Shown here piece by piece: positions 21,461 to 29,578 of a stretch of DNA of 64,000 bases. This stretch comes from an uncultured Rhodospirillales bacterium (GTDB lineage: Bacteria; Pseudomonadota; Alphaproteobacteria; ATCC43930; CGMCC-115725). Location of the stretch: positions 620,001 to 684,000 of the forward strand of contig CAIJOA010000011.1 of the NCBI GenBank assembly GCA_903822185.1, in the 5' to 3' direction. The translations under genes and the position numbers were made by a program. Every line of letters begins with the position of its first letter. Positions within the stretch are counted from its first letter, which is position 1. Below the pieces are notes generated by a model. The model worked only from the letters and a program-made list of their open reading frames with translations, made no database searches and was not told where the DNA came from.

Positions 21461-21951
21461 GACGCCACTCTGGCCATCGCGCGCGCACTGGCTGCATGAT
21501 GCGCATGACAGATCGCGACGGCGAGCGCGTCGGAGGCGTCGGTGCCGCCGGAGGCGCCCGGCAGCAAGCGCCGCACCATCATCTGAACTTGCGTCTTGTC
21601 GGCATGGCCGACGCCGACGACCGATTTCTTCACGAGGTTGGTGGCGTATTCGAAGACCGGCAGGCCGCGTTCCGCCGGCGCGAGCAACACCACGCCGCGC
21701 GCCATGCCGAGTTTCAAAGTCGAAACGGGATTCTTATTCACGAAGACTTCTTCGACCGCCGCCACGTCAGGTGCGAATTCATCCAGCACCCGATTGAGCC
21801 CGCGATAAAGTTCGCTGAGGCGGCTAGCGAGTTCCGTACCGGAGGCGGTCGTCACCACGCCTTGGGCGACATGCTTCAAGCGATTGCCATCGACGTCGAT
21901 CACGCCCCAGCCGGTGCAGCGCAATCCGGGATCGAGCCCCAGCAGCCGCAT
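21457..21951 (-). CDS. ruvC: Holliday junction resolvase RuvC
   Basis: Endonuclease that cuts Holliday junctions after RuvAB branch migration. The 164-residue form begins [20 protein letters not shown], with the first catalytic Asp in GLDPG. It includes [12 protein letters not shown] with the catalytic Glu and ends with [14 protein letters not shown], carrying the distal Asp. The ORF track start at 22104 is too long; the ATG at 21951 has AGGA 8 bases upstream. Confidence 0.96.
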   Translation of the reverse strand: MRLLGLDPGLRCTGWGVIDVDGNRLKHVAQGVVTTASGTELASRLSELYRGLNRVLDEFAPDVAAVEEVFVNKNPVSTLKLGMARGVVLLAPAERGLPVFEYATNLVKKSVVGVGHADKTQVQMMVRRLLPGASGGTDASDALAVAICHAHHAASARAMARVAS

Positions 21952-21982
21952 CAGTGAGTTCCTAGGGCGCAGACCGACAAGA

Positions 21983-22732
21983 TCACGCGCCGAGCCGCGC
22001 CATGACGTCGTCGGAAACTTCGAATGCGGCGAAGACGTTCTGCACGTCGTCGCTATCTTCGAGCGCCTCAAGCAGCTTGAACAATGATTCGGCGGTGTCG
22101 CCATCGACCGAAATCAGGTTCTTCGGTTTCCACACCATCTTCGCCGATGTCGCCGCGCCGAACTTCGCTTCCAGCGCATCGCGCACGTCGTTCAATGTCT
22201 CCATCGTGCAGAGAACGAGATGTTCTTCGTCGTTGCTTTCGACATCGTCGGCGCCGGCCTCGACCGCCGCCTCAAAGATCGCATCCGTCGTCGCCGTGGC
22301 GACGGGATAAGCAACCTGGCCGACGTGATCGAAAAGAAAACTCACGCTGTTCGTTTCACCCAGATTGCCACCGTTCTTCGTAAAGGCGGTGCGCACCTCG
22401 CTGGCGGTGCGGTTGCGATTGTCGGTCAGCGCTTCGATGACGACGGCAACGCCGCCGGGACCGTAACCCTCGTACCGCACCTCGTCGTAATTCTCGCCCT
22501 CGGCGCCGCCGGCGCCGCGTTTGACCGCACGGTCCAGCGTGTCCTTCGACATGTTGGCGGCGCGGGCCGCCAGCATCGCCGCCCGCAGACGCGGGTTGGC
22601 GGCAGGGTCAGGCAAACCGAGGCGTGCCGCCGACGTAAGCTCGCGAATGAGCTTCGTAAAAATCTTGGCGCGCTTCTTATCCTGCGCGCCCTTGCGGTGC
22701 ATGATGTTCTTGAATTGGGAATGGCCGGCCAT
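21983..22732 (-). CDS. yebC: YebC/PmpR-family probable transcriptional regulator
   Basis: DUF28 family protein, usually annotated as a DNA-binding regulator; some family members act on translation at difficult peptide motifs. The 249-residue form starts [20 protein letters not shown], the family signature, and contains [20 protein letters not shown] and a C-terminal acidic region. The ORF track includes 22 extra N-terminal residues. It lies 31 bases upstream of ruvC, the common yebC-ruvC arrangement. Confidence 0.95.
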   Translation of the reverse strand: MAGHSQFKNIMHRKGAQDKKRAKIFTKLIRELTSAARLGLPDPAANPRLRAAMLAARAANMSKDTLDRAVKRGAGGAEGENYDEVRYEGYGPGGVAVVIEALTDNRNRTASEVRTAFTKNGGNLGETNSVSFLFDHVGQVAYPVATATTDAIFEAAVEAGADDVESNDEEHLVLCTMETLNDVRDALEAKFGAATSAKMVWKPKNLISVDGDTAESLFKLLEALEDSDDVQNVFAAFEVSDDVMARLGA

Positions 22733-22882
22733 GACGATCGCTAAATAATGAATTCGGAAGCGTGAATCATACCAGATGCTGTGATCCGCGCCATCCACCG
22801 CGACCCGTATTCTGCCCCAATCCTTCAGAAAACGCGGTCTCGCCGCTTGATTAACCAGCCTTTATGGCGGATTTGCGGCGGC

Positions 22883-23527
22883 CTAAAGCCATGATAATTC
22901 ACGTATTTGTTGAGCCGCGAAGCCGAGCATCAGCAAACCGGTCAGGCCTTGCGTCACGACCTGCCATATTGGTCCGCCGAATCGGGTCCGCAGCCGGGTG
23001 ACCGCCGTGCAGAACAGCAGGCACCACGTCCCCGCCCCAAGAACAACTGCAATGGCGAGCATGATCGCCCCCACCGGACCTTGCGCGAAACTTTGCGGCC
23101 GGCCGATGACCGCGAGCCAGAACGCCAAATTCCAAGGGCTGGTCAGCGCCATGGTCAGACCGAGAAGATAGCCGCCCCGCGCGGTCCCCGGTTTTGCCGG
23201 CACATCAGGATTGTTACCGTCATGGCGATGGACCCAGCCACGCCACGCGCCTTTGAGAAACAGCGCCGCCAGGAGAATAAGAAGAAGCGTGCTGGTGAAA
23301 CCCATGACCAGCCGCGCCATGTCGCCGATCACGAGGCCGACACCAAGAACGACGAGAACGGCCCAGAGCGCGTCCCCAGAACAGGCGCCGCAACCGACGG
23401 CCACGGCAGGGCGAAAGCCCTGTCCCAACCCACGACGCATCATTTCCGCATTGATCGGCCCTGGTGGCCAAGCCACCGACCAGCCGAGGAGGAATCCGTA
23501 ACCGATCAGCGCCGCCGAACCGCTCAC
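22883..23527 (-). CDS. LysE/RhtB-type amino-acid exporter
   Basis: Inner-membrane exporter of the LysE superfamily, 214 residues with about six hydrophobic segments. The N-terminus SAALIGYGFLLGWSVAWPPG with the PPGPINA motif is characteristic, as is the LGLTMALTSPWNLAFWLAVI segment in the middle. Substrate cannot be inferred; relatives export lysine, arginine, threonine or homoserine lactone. Its start overlaps the stop of the upstream phosphoesterase gene by 4 bases, so they are co-translated. yebC follows after about 150 bases with nothing recognisable. Confidence 0.86.
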   Translation of the reverse strand: MSGSAALIGYGFLLGWSVAWPPGPINAEMMRRGLGQGFRPAVAVGCGACSGDALWAVLVVLGVGLVIGDMARLVMGFTSTLLLILLAALFLKGAWRGWVHRHDGNNPDVPAKPGTARGGYLLGLTMALTSPWNLAFWLAVIGRPQSFAQGPVGAIMLAIAVVLGAGTWCLLFCTAVTRLRTRFGGPIWQVVTQGLTGLLMLGFAAQQIRELSWL

Positions 23528-24342
23528 GGCCCAGCGGGCGGCATCACGGGCGCGAGTTTGCCGCCAAGACGTAGCGGCCAGATCCCGCGCGCGAGGCCGG
23601 TCGCGTCGTCGGTTTCGATCAGCGCGCCACAGATCGTCGGCTCGCCCGGCGAGACTTCCAACCGGTCGCCCGGCACCTTGCGCACGAAGCGCGCGATGGC
23701 CGGTCCTTTGGTCATGCCGATGACAGAATCATAATCGCCGCACATGCCGACATCGGTCTGATAAGCCGTGCCGCCAATAAGAACGCGATGATCGGCCGTC
23801 GGCACATGACAGTGCGTTCCCAGCACCGCCGAGGCGCGGCCGTCGCAGAAATGACCCATCGAGGTCTTTTCCGAACTCGCCTCGCCATGAAAATCGAGGA
23901 GGATCGCCGCAACGCTGCCGAGCGGATGTTGGCCAAGCAGCTTATCAACGGCCGCAAAGGGATCGTCGATCGCATCCATGAACAGGCGCGCCATGGCGTT
24001 CACCACCATGATCTTGCGACCGTCGGCCAGCGAATAGATGCCGAAGCCGTTGCCGGGCGTGCCTTGCGGGAAATTGATCGGGCGCAGTAAGCGCGGATCG
24101 CCGCCGATATAGGGCATGATCTCGCGCCGGTCCCAGATGTGATTGCCTGTGGTGACGACATCGACGCCGCTCGCATAGAGCTCGGCGCAGATGGTTTCGG
24201 TGATGCCGAAGCCGTGCGCGGCGTTCTCGCCGTTGGCGACGACGAAATCGAGATGGAGGTCGCGGCGAAGGCCCGGTATCGCGGCGCTTAAAGCCTCACG
24301 CGCCACACGGCCGACGATGTCACCGCAATGCAGAATCCGCAT
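23524..24342 (-). CDS. YmdB-like metallophosphoesterase (TIGR00282 family)
   Basis: Metal-dependent phosphodiesterase of the family that includes Bacillus YmdB, some of which cleave 2',3'-cyclic nucleotides. The 272-residue protein has the metal ligands in MRILHCGDIVGRVAREAL, VVANGENAAHGFGI, VVTTGNHIWDRREI and HCHVPTADHRVL. The whole length fits the family. It lies immediately downstream of the 6S RNA. A 5-formyl-THF cyclo-ligase gene, often next to ssrS, is not present here. Confidence 0.9.
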   Translation of the reverse strand: MRILHCGDIVGRVAREALSAAIPGLRRDLHLDFVVANGENAAHGFGITETICAELYASGVDVVTTGNHIWDRREIMPYIGGDPRLLRPINFPQGTPGNGFGIYSLADGRKIMVVNAMARLFMDAIDDPFAAVDKLLGQHPLGSVAAILLDFHGEASSEKTSMGHFCDGRASAVLGTHCHVPTADHRVLIGGTAYQTDVGMCGDYDSVIGMTKGPAIARFVRKVPGDRLEVSPGEPTICGALIETDDATGLARGIWPLRLGGKLAPVMPPAGP

Positions 24343-24374
24343 CGCCCGTCACCGCACCGCTGAAGAAAGAAAAT

Positions 24375-24540
24375 GAGAGAATGAAGCCACCTCGGCCGTC
24401 GGTATTGGTAACCCTCGTTGCCCGCTTACGCAGGTGGAAACCATGTAACGAAACCAGGGCTCCGTCAGGGACAGTCTCCTAGAGGTATTTATCGGCCCCG
24501 GGGTGACGCGACCTAACGCACCGTGCAGCCCCATTCTCTC
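24375..24540 (-). ncRNA. ssrS: 6S RNA
   Basis: Regulatory RNA that mimics an open promoter and binds sigma-70 RNA polymerase. The minus strand from 24540 begins GAGAGAATG and ends with the exact complement CATTCTCTC at 24383-24375, giving a perfect 9-bp closing stem around about 166 bases. The interior contains the GGAGCCCTGGTTTCGTTACA and GGTTTCCACCTGCGTAAGCG segments I associate with alphaproteobacterial 6S RNA. It starts 5 bases past the zapA stop, the classical zapA-ssrS arrangement. ATTTTCTTTC follows the closing stem. Confidence 0.92.
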
Positions 24541-24544
24541 GGAC

Positions 24545-24874
24545 TTATATGTGGGACGTTTCGAGCCGCGCCGCAACTGCCTCGATGCGGGCGGCCAAGC
24601 GATCGACGCCCGTGGCGAGAGCGCGGCCGTCGCTGGGAGGCGTCTGCGCCGCGACCGAACGGAGCGCTTCGTTGGCTTCGGCCAGCTCGTCGGCGAGGAC
24701 AAGCGCCGCCAAAACCAGCAGCCGGGCCTCGCCGGCTTGGCCGACTTGGCGGGCGAAAGCAGCCACTTTGCCGTCGATTGTCTGGGCGAGATCGCGAATC
24801 CGCTGTTCTTCGCCTTCGTCGCAGGAAACCGGATAGGCGCGGCCGTTAATGGTGACGGAAACTTGCGGCATCAC
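24545..24874 (-). CDS. zapA: Cell division protein ZapA
   Basis: Cytoplasmic protein that bundles FtsZ filaments at the division ring. The 109-residue protein begins MMPQVSVTINGRAYPVSCDE, which fits the short ZapA beta-hairpin domain (VSVTINGRAYPV). A helical region EEQRIRDLAQTIDGKVAAFA and a coiled-coil C-terminus (about 75-105) follow. Start could be either of the two Met codons. It overlaps the upstream 64-residue gene by 4 bases and is followed by 6S RNA. Confidence 0.93.
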   Translation of the reverse strand: MMPQVSVTINGRAYPVSCDEGEEQRIRDLAQTIDGKVAAFARQVGQAGEARLLVLAALVLADELAEANEALRSVAAQTPPSDGRALATGVDRLAARIEAVAARLETSHI

Positions 24875-25065
24875 TCGATTTCCAAAAGCCGGTCGATACG
24901 CGAAATCGCCTGTTCCAGCCGTGCGGCGACCAAAGCGGTGGCATCGACCAGCGCCGAATTATCGGACGGCGGGGCGGTTTTTTCCGTCGCGGCCCGTTTC
25001 GAGGCCGCCTCCAGCCGCGCCACGGCCTGCTCTAATCGTTGCGCTGCTTGATCCATTTCACCCAT
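24871..25065 (-). CDS. Small coiled-coil protein upstream of zapA
   Basis: A 64-residue protein (MGEMDQAAQRLEQAVARLEA at the start, AARLEQAISRIDRLLEIE at the end) made of two heptad-rich helices around a Pro/Ser linker. No signal or membrane segment. Genes for small coiled-coil proteins of this kind (DUF4164-like) often precede zapA in alphaproteobacteria, and the ATGA overlap with zapA supports a shared role near the division ring. The function is not known. Confidence 0.75.
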   Translation of the reverse strand: MGEMDQAAQRLEQAVARLEAASKRAATEKTAPPSDNSALVDATALVAARLEQAISRIDRLLEIE

Positions 25066-25170
25066 GACACGCCACCCTTGCGCCGAATTTGCGAGATTAT
25101 TCCGAGAGTTCGCGAAAGGTCAACGACGCGCTCAGCCTCAGCGGCAGGCAAAACCGATTTCCCCGCAGCG

Positions 25171-25185
25171 TCAACCATTCATTAA
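25171..25185 (+). promoter_or_regulatory. Possible degenerate CtrA-like site
   Basis: TCAA-CCATTCA-TTAA has the spacing of the alphaproteobacterial CtrA box (TTAA-N7-TTAA) with one mismatch. It lies about 140 bases before the ParB-like gene in the 258-base divergent gap. Otherwise the gap shows only the strong AAGGAG Shine-Dalgarno 9 bases before the ParB-like ATG. A single degenerate match can occur by chance. Confidence 0.25.
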
Positions 25186-25323
25186 GGCGTGGACGATTAT
25201 GGTCAACGGGAGATGAACGACCGACCGAGCCGAGGGGGTCCGGAAGGATCGTAGGAAACAGACGATGTCGATAGATCGAAGCTCGTATATCCTCATGGTC
25301 GTTGGCGTAAGGAGTAACTTGCG

Positions 25324-26475
25324 ATGACCAGCCCGGCACCTAGCTGGCAGCTAGATCGCCTCTCGACCAGCGCGCGCGAAGCGGCTGAAATCGCGTCTCT
25401 TGGCGCGGGTTTGTCGCTTTCGTCCTGGTTGAGCCGGCTTATTAGCGAAACCTGCGCTGCCGAGGGCGTTGCGCCCCCGAGCGAGCCGCCGAAAATCCTC
25501 GAATTCACCCGCGAACCACGCGAACGGCCCGTTATGGCCCCGCCGCGGGTCTTTGCACCCGCCCCCGCCCCGGTCGTTCAGGCACCGGTTGCCCCGGCGC
25601 CCGTTGCCGAGCCTCCGCGCGTCGTCATGCCGAATTTCGCCGCCGAGCCGCCGCATATCATGCCGGCCCCGATGCCGCAGCCCGCGCCGATGCCGGTGGC
25701 ACCGCCCGCAGCACCGGTCATGCGCCCCGCCGCCGAACAGCAGCCGGTCTTTAATCCGGCTCCGTCTCCCCTCTTTGCACCGGCGGCCCCGCCGGTGATG
25801 ATGCCGCTTCGTCCGGCCGCCGCAAACGCGCCGATGCCGACCCCAGCGCCCGTCGCTGCCGCGCCGGCACCGCAGGCACCGGTCGTTCCCGGCGCGACGA
25901 TGCTGGCCACGAGCTCGATGGCGCCCGCCAATCTCGGCACACGTCGCGGCGAAGATCTTCCCGAAGCACTGCTGAGCGACATCGCAACGCGCGGCGTGCG
26001 TCAGCCGATCGTCGTTCGCCGTGTCGCCAATAATCCCGAGCGTTACGAGATCATCTGCGGTCATCGCCGCTGGCGCGCCGCACAGCGTGTCGGTTTGTCG
26101 TCGCTGCCCGCGACGGTCGTCACGCAAGACGATGCGACCGCGATCCTTACCTCGCTCGCCGAAAATCTTCAGTCCGGCAGTTTGGCCGCGATGGATGAAG
26201 CCCAGGCCTATCTGCGTCTGCTGACGCAATGCGCCGTCGATGCTTCGGCCGTCACCGCCGCGACCGGCAGCGATCGCAAGCACATCGTGCAGACCATGCG
26301 TCTTCTGGGCCTGCCCCCGTTGGTGCGCCATCTCGTCGGCGCCGGCACCTTGTCGCGCGAGCATGCTTACTTGCTCCTCGATGCGCCCAATCCTGAAACC
26401 TTGGCCGATGCCATTCTCGCCGAAGGCTTGAGTGTTGAAGCGGTTAAGCAGCGTCTCACTGGAGGGACGAAGTGA
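25324..26475 (+). CDS. ParB/RepB/Spo0J-family protein with a PodJ-like N-terminal motif
   Basis: A 383-residue cytoplasmic protein. Residues about 5-45 form a helical segment (SAREAAEIASLGAGLSLSSW) that matches, without gaps, the N-terminus of the next gene. Residues about 60-200 are a Pro/Ala-rich linker. Residues about 215-300 are a ParB N-terminal domain with IVVRRVANNPERYEIICGHR and the CTP-binding GHRRWRAAQ (ParB box II). The rest is a ParB helix-turn-helix domain with LREHAYLLL-like SREHAYLLLDAPNPETLADA. No parA or parS is visible beside it, so it is probably not the main chromosome-segregation ParB. Its stop overlaps the next start (TGATG). A polar or cell-cycle role is inference only. 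Confidence 0.8.
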   Translation: MTSPAPSWQLDRLSTSAREAAEIASLGAGLSLSSWLSRLISETCAAEGVAPPSEPPKILEFTREPRERPVMAPPRVFAPAPAPVVQAPVAPAPVAEPPRVVMPNFAAEPPHIMPAPMPQPAPMPVAPPAAPVMRPAAEQQPVFNPAPSPLFAPAAPPVMMPLRPAAANAPMPTPAPVAAAPAPQAPVVPGATMLATSSMAPANLGTRRGEDLPEALLSDIATRGVRQPIVVRRVANNPERYEIICGHRRWRAAQRVGLSSLPATVVTQDDATAILTSLAENLQSGSLAAMDEAQAYLRLLTQCAVDASAVTAATGSDRKHIVQTMRLLGLPPLVRHLVGAGTLSREHAYLLLDAPNPETLADAILAEGLSVEAVKQRLTGGTK

Positions 26476-28715
26476 TGATCCGCGACATGCCGCCCCTCGC
26501 CCTTGAAGGCATCGATCCTTGGGAAAAAGTCCAAGTCGATTCCTCCGCCCGGCGTCTTGCTGAATATGCCGCTGCCGCTGCCGGTCTTGCCGTCGAGGAA
26601 TGGCTGGAACGCGCCATTCGCCGCGCATGCCCCAGCGCCTTCCGCAACGCTCCGGCTCCCGTGCCGCAGCCGGTCATCGTACCGCCGCCGCTAGCGCCGC
26701 GTCCGAACCTCTTCAACGCCGCGCCGCAAGCCGCGCCGGCGCCGACATCTGCACCGCCCGAGATCGAAGCGTCACTCGCCTCGCTTCTCGCGATGGCGCA
26801 GCGTCAACTGCAACCGCAGACCCCGCCGCCGGCCGCACCGATCGAACGTGCCCCGGTCGAGCAGTCCTATATCGAACAAGCCTATATCGCTCAGCAGCCG
26901 GCCCCCGCGCCCGTTGCGCCTCCGTTGCCGTCTTTTCTGACGGCCGCGCCGATCGCTTACGAACCCGCGCCGACGATGCGTGCGGCTCCGGCCCCGATGG
27001 CGCCGCAGCAGCCGCAGATGCCGGAACCGCCGGTCGCACGTCATGCGCCGACGATCGCCGAGCGTCTTGCTCAGCATCATTTCGACGAACCCGAATACGA
27101 AACCGAACCGGCACCGCTTCACGACGACCGCTTCCAGCCTGATTGGGCGGAGCGCGATGTCGCGCCGCGCATGATGGCCTATGCGGACGAAGAGGAGATG
27201 GCACCGCGGAAATCGAAGAGCCGCTTCAAGCTGTGGGCGCCGCGCGAACCTTCCGTTCAAGGCGACGAACCCGTCGATGCGCCGTTGCGCGGCGAACGCG
27301 ATCATGACTTCGACCGCGATCAAGACCGTAACCAGGACCGTCCGTCTGCGAATCCCCTTGCCCGCAAGAGCAAGCGCAGCCTCGCCCTGATCGCAGTCGG
27401 CATCGCCCTCGCCGTCACCGCAGGCGCGGTTACCGCGCAGTTCCTCATCCCGAACCGTCAGAGCTTGTCGCGTTTCGCGTCGGCCCCGAACACGCCGGTC
27501 AATAACAGCCCCGCGCCGATCTTCGCGCCGGCGCCGAGCAATCCGCCGCCGCTGCCGTCGTTCAACGACCGCACCAACGGCCCGTCGAGCTACACCAATA
27601 ACGCGTCGGCTATCCCGAGCCTGCCGCAGGACAACAGCGCGCCGGCCATGCAGGCCGCGCCTGTCATGCCCCCGCCGCCGCTGCCCTTGCCGACACCGAT
27701 GCCGGCGCAGCAGAGCAACAACGCTATGACCGCACCGACCAATCTTCCGCCGGTGCCGGGTCTGCCGACCTTGTCGAATGCGCCGACGCAAAGCGCCGCT
27801 TTGCCGCCGACACTGCCGCCGGCACCGATGCAGACTCCGACGGTGAGCCCGCTTGCAACCCGCGCACCCGTACAGCCCACGCCTGCCGTCCCGATGATGG
27901 ATAGCGATTCGTCGGCGATGCAGCCACCCGTGGCGATGGCGAAACAACCGCCGGCCGCGAAAACCAAAGCTGGTGCAGCGCCAACCGTTGCCACCGCGAC
28001 ACCCGCTCCCGCCGCGACCTCAGGTGCAAAGACCGCCAAGATCGAAAGCGATACGGCTCCGACCGATCCCAAGGCGCTCGCGCCCTGGCTCGAAGCCCGC
28101 GCCAAGACCGGTGACTCGATCGCGCAATATCGTCTCGGCGTTCTTTATTCACTGGGCCAAGGCGTGACGCAGGATTATCAGCGCGCCGCGTCGCTGTTCA
28201 AATCAGCCGCCGATGGCGGTGTCGCCGAAGCGCAATACAATGTCGCCGTGATGTATGGCGAAGGTCTCGGCATCGGCCGCGATCCGGCCCAAGCGGTGAA
28301 CTGGTATCGCAAGGCCGCCGGCCAGGGCAATGCCAACGCCGCCTTCAATCTCGGCGTCGCCTATTCGAACGGCATCGGCATCCAACAGAACATGGATCAG
28401 GCCGCGCAGTGGTTCCGCCGCGCCGCCGGTTCGGGCATCGTCAACGCCCAATTCAATCTCGGCCTGCTCTACGAGCGCGGCGACGGTGTGCCGGTCTCGC
28501 AGGTCGAAGCTTATGCTTGGTATTCAGCCGCCGCCAATCATGGCGACACGGGCGCCGGTCAACGCCGCGATCGTCTCGCCAGCACGCTCTCGCCCTCGAC
28601 GCTTAAGGAAGCGCAGGCGCGGGCGCAGCAAGTCCTCACGACGATCCAGAACGGCGCGAACAACGCTCCCGCCGGTGGCATCACCTCCGCCACCCCGGCC
28701 GCAGCTCGCCGCTAA
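26475..28715 (+). CDS. Membrane protein with Sel1 repeats (PodJ-like localisation factor candidate)
   Basis: A 746-residue protein. Residues about 17-53 carry the same helical motif as the upstream ParB-like protein (SARRLAEYAAAAAGLAVEEW). Residues about 60-290 are Pro/Ala-rich and then charged. One membrane segment follows (RSLALIAVGIALAVTAGAVT, about 305-325), then a periplasmic Pro/Ala linker. Four Sel1-type repeats (about 550-700) complete it: AQYRLGVLYSLGQGVTQDYQ, AQYNVAVMYGEGLGIGRDPA, AAFNLGVAYSNGIGIQQNMD and AQFNLGLLYERGDGVPVSQV. This layout resembles alphaproteobacterial polar scaffold proteins. The ATG at 26475 shares its A with the ParB-like stop and has GGAGG upstream; the track's GTG is 3 bases earlier. 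Confidence 0.82.
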   Translation: MIRDMPPLALEGIDPWEKVQVDSSARRLAEYAAAAAGLAVEEWLERAIRRACPSAFRNAPAPVPQPVIVPPPLAPRPNLFNAAPQAAPAPTSAPPEIEASLASLLAMAQRQLQPQTPPPAAPIERAPVEQSYIEQAYIAQQPAPAPVAPPLPSFLTAAPIAYEPAPTMRAAPAPMAPQQPQMPEPPVARHAPTIAERLAQHHFDEPEYETEPAPLHDDRFQPDWAERDVAPRMMAYADEEEMAPRKSKSRFKLWAPREPSVQGDEPVDAPLRGERDHDFDRDQDRNQDRPSANPLARKSKRSLALIAVGIALAVTAGAVTAQFLIPNRQSLSRFASAPNTPVNNSPAPIFAPAPSNPPPLPSFNDRTNGPSSYTNNASAIPSLPQDNSAPAMQAAPVMPPPPLPLPTPMPAQQSNNAMTAPTNLPPVPGLPTLSNAPTQSAALPPTLPPAPMQTPTVSPLATRAPVQPTPAVPMMDSDSSAMQPPVAMAKQPPAAKTKAGAAPTVATATPAPAATSGAKTAKIESDTAPTDPKALAPWLEARAKTGDSIAQYRLGVLYSLGQGVTQDYQRAASLFKSAADGGVAEAQYNVAVMYGEGLGIGRDPAQAVNWYRKAAGQGNANAAFNLGVAYSNGIGIQQNMDQAAQWFRRAAGSGIVNAQFNLGLLYERGDGVPVSQVEAYAWYSAAANHGDTGAGQRRDRLASTLSPSTLKEAQARAQQVLTTIQNGANNAPAGGITSATPAAARR

Positions 28716-29569
28716 ATCAAACGCCCCGCCGCGATCCACCATCGCGGCGGGGCTTTCGCTTTCATCGTTGCAGCGGCGGCCTCGGCCGCCGTTTGCGATT
28801 CAAACAGACCAAAGCACGTCGCACCGCTGCCGCTCATTCGGGCGAGCAGGGCATTTTGCGCTTCGAGTTCTTTCAGCACATCGCCGATCGCGGGCACGAT
28901 ACCCAGCGCGGCTTCGGTCAGATCGTTGTGACGCGCCGCCAGCAAAGCAGCCAGCTGCCGCGCATCCTTCGGCGCTTCTTCAAAACGTGATGCCGGCGTG
29001 AAACCGCCACGACGCGCCTTGAAGACGGAGACAGTCGGCAAGGCGATACCCGGATTGACCAACACCAATCCCGCACGCGGCAACGACGGTGCGGCCTCGA
29101 CCAATTCGCCGGTGCCGCCGAAATAAGACGCGCGTTCCGCAAGGCACACCGGCACATCGGCGCCAAGCTTCAAGGCCAGTGCAGCGAGTGCGGCTTCATC
29201 GGGCTGTGCCTGCCAAAGACCGCACAACGCTTTTAAGGTCGCCGCCGCATCGCTCGACCCGCCGCCGATCCCGGAAGCGATCGGAAGGTTTTTCTCCAAC
29301 GTCAAAGCGGCATTGGGCTTGCGGCCCAGCAACGCGGCCAGCATCTCGGCAGCACGCCAGGCGAGATTGGTCGGATCGTTATCCTTCAAGTCGCCGGCGA
29401 ACGGCCCGGTGATCTTGAGGCTGAGGCCCGATGCCGACGCGGCGGAAAGACGATCGCCGATATCGGAAAAAGCGGCGAGGCTGTCGAGCAGGTGATAGCC
29501 GTCATCGCGTCGGCCGACGACATGCAGATAAAGATTGAGCTTTGCGGGCGCGGGCCACCAACGCGGCAT
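28712..29569 (-). CDS. ispE: 4-diphosphocytidyl-2-C-methyl-D-erythritol kinase
   Basis: GHMP kinase of the MEP isoprenoid pathway. The 285-residue protein has the N-terminal PAPAKLNLYLHVVGRRDDGYH and the phosphate-binding loop LPIASGIGGGSSDAAATLKA (about 95-115). The C-terminal MSGSGATCFGLFE is also present. It lies 9 bases downstream of the TPR lipoprotein gene. Its last codons overlap the stop of the convergent Sel1 gene by 4 bases and lie inside the terminator hairpin of that gene. Confidence 0.95.
   Translation of the reverse strand: MPRWWPAPAKLNLYLHVVGRRDDGYHLLDSLAAFSDIGDRLSAASASGLSLKITGPFAGDLKDNDPTNLAWRAAEMLAALLGRKPNAALTLEKNLPIASGIGGGSSDAAATLKALCGLWQAQPDEAALAALALKLGADVPVCLAERASYFGGTGELVEAAPSLPRAGLVLVNPGIALPTVSVFKARRGGFTPASRFEEAPKDARQLAALLAARHNDLTEAALGIVPAIGDVLKELEAQNALLARMSGSGATCFGLFESQTAAEAAAATMKAKAPPRWWIAAGRLI
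28723..28759 (+). terminator. Terminator of the Sel1 gene, inside the 3' end of ispE
   Basis: GCCCCGCCGCGAT (28723-28735) and its perfect complement ATCGCGGCGGGGC (28741-28753) enclose a 5-base loop and are followed by TTTCGCTTT on the plus strand. The 13-bp stem starts 7 bases after the Sel1-gene stop. It is simultaneously the last coding part of ispE on the minus strand. Confidence 0.85.
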
Positions 29570-29578
29570 GGCGAAGAC

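Noticed and set aside
25351-26628. 425-codon minus-strand open frame rich in Arg/Gly
   Set aside because: Shadow of the ParB-like gene; no domain and low-complexity composition.
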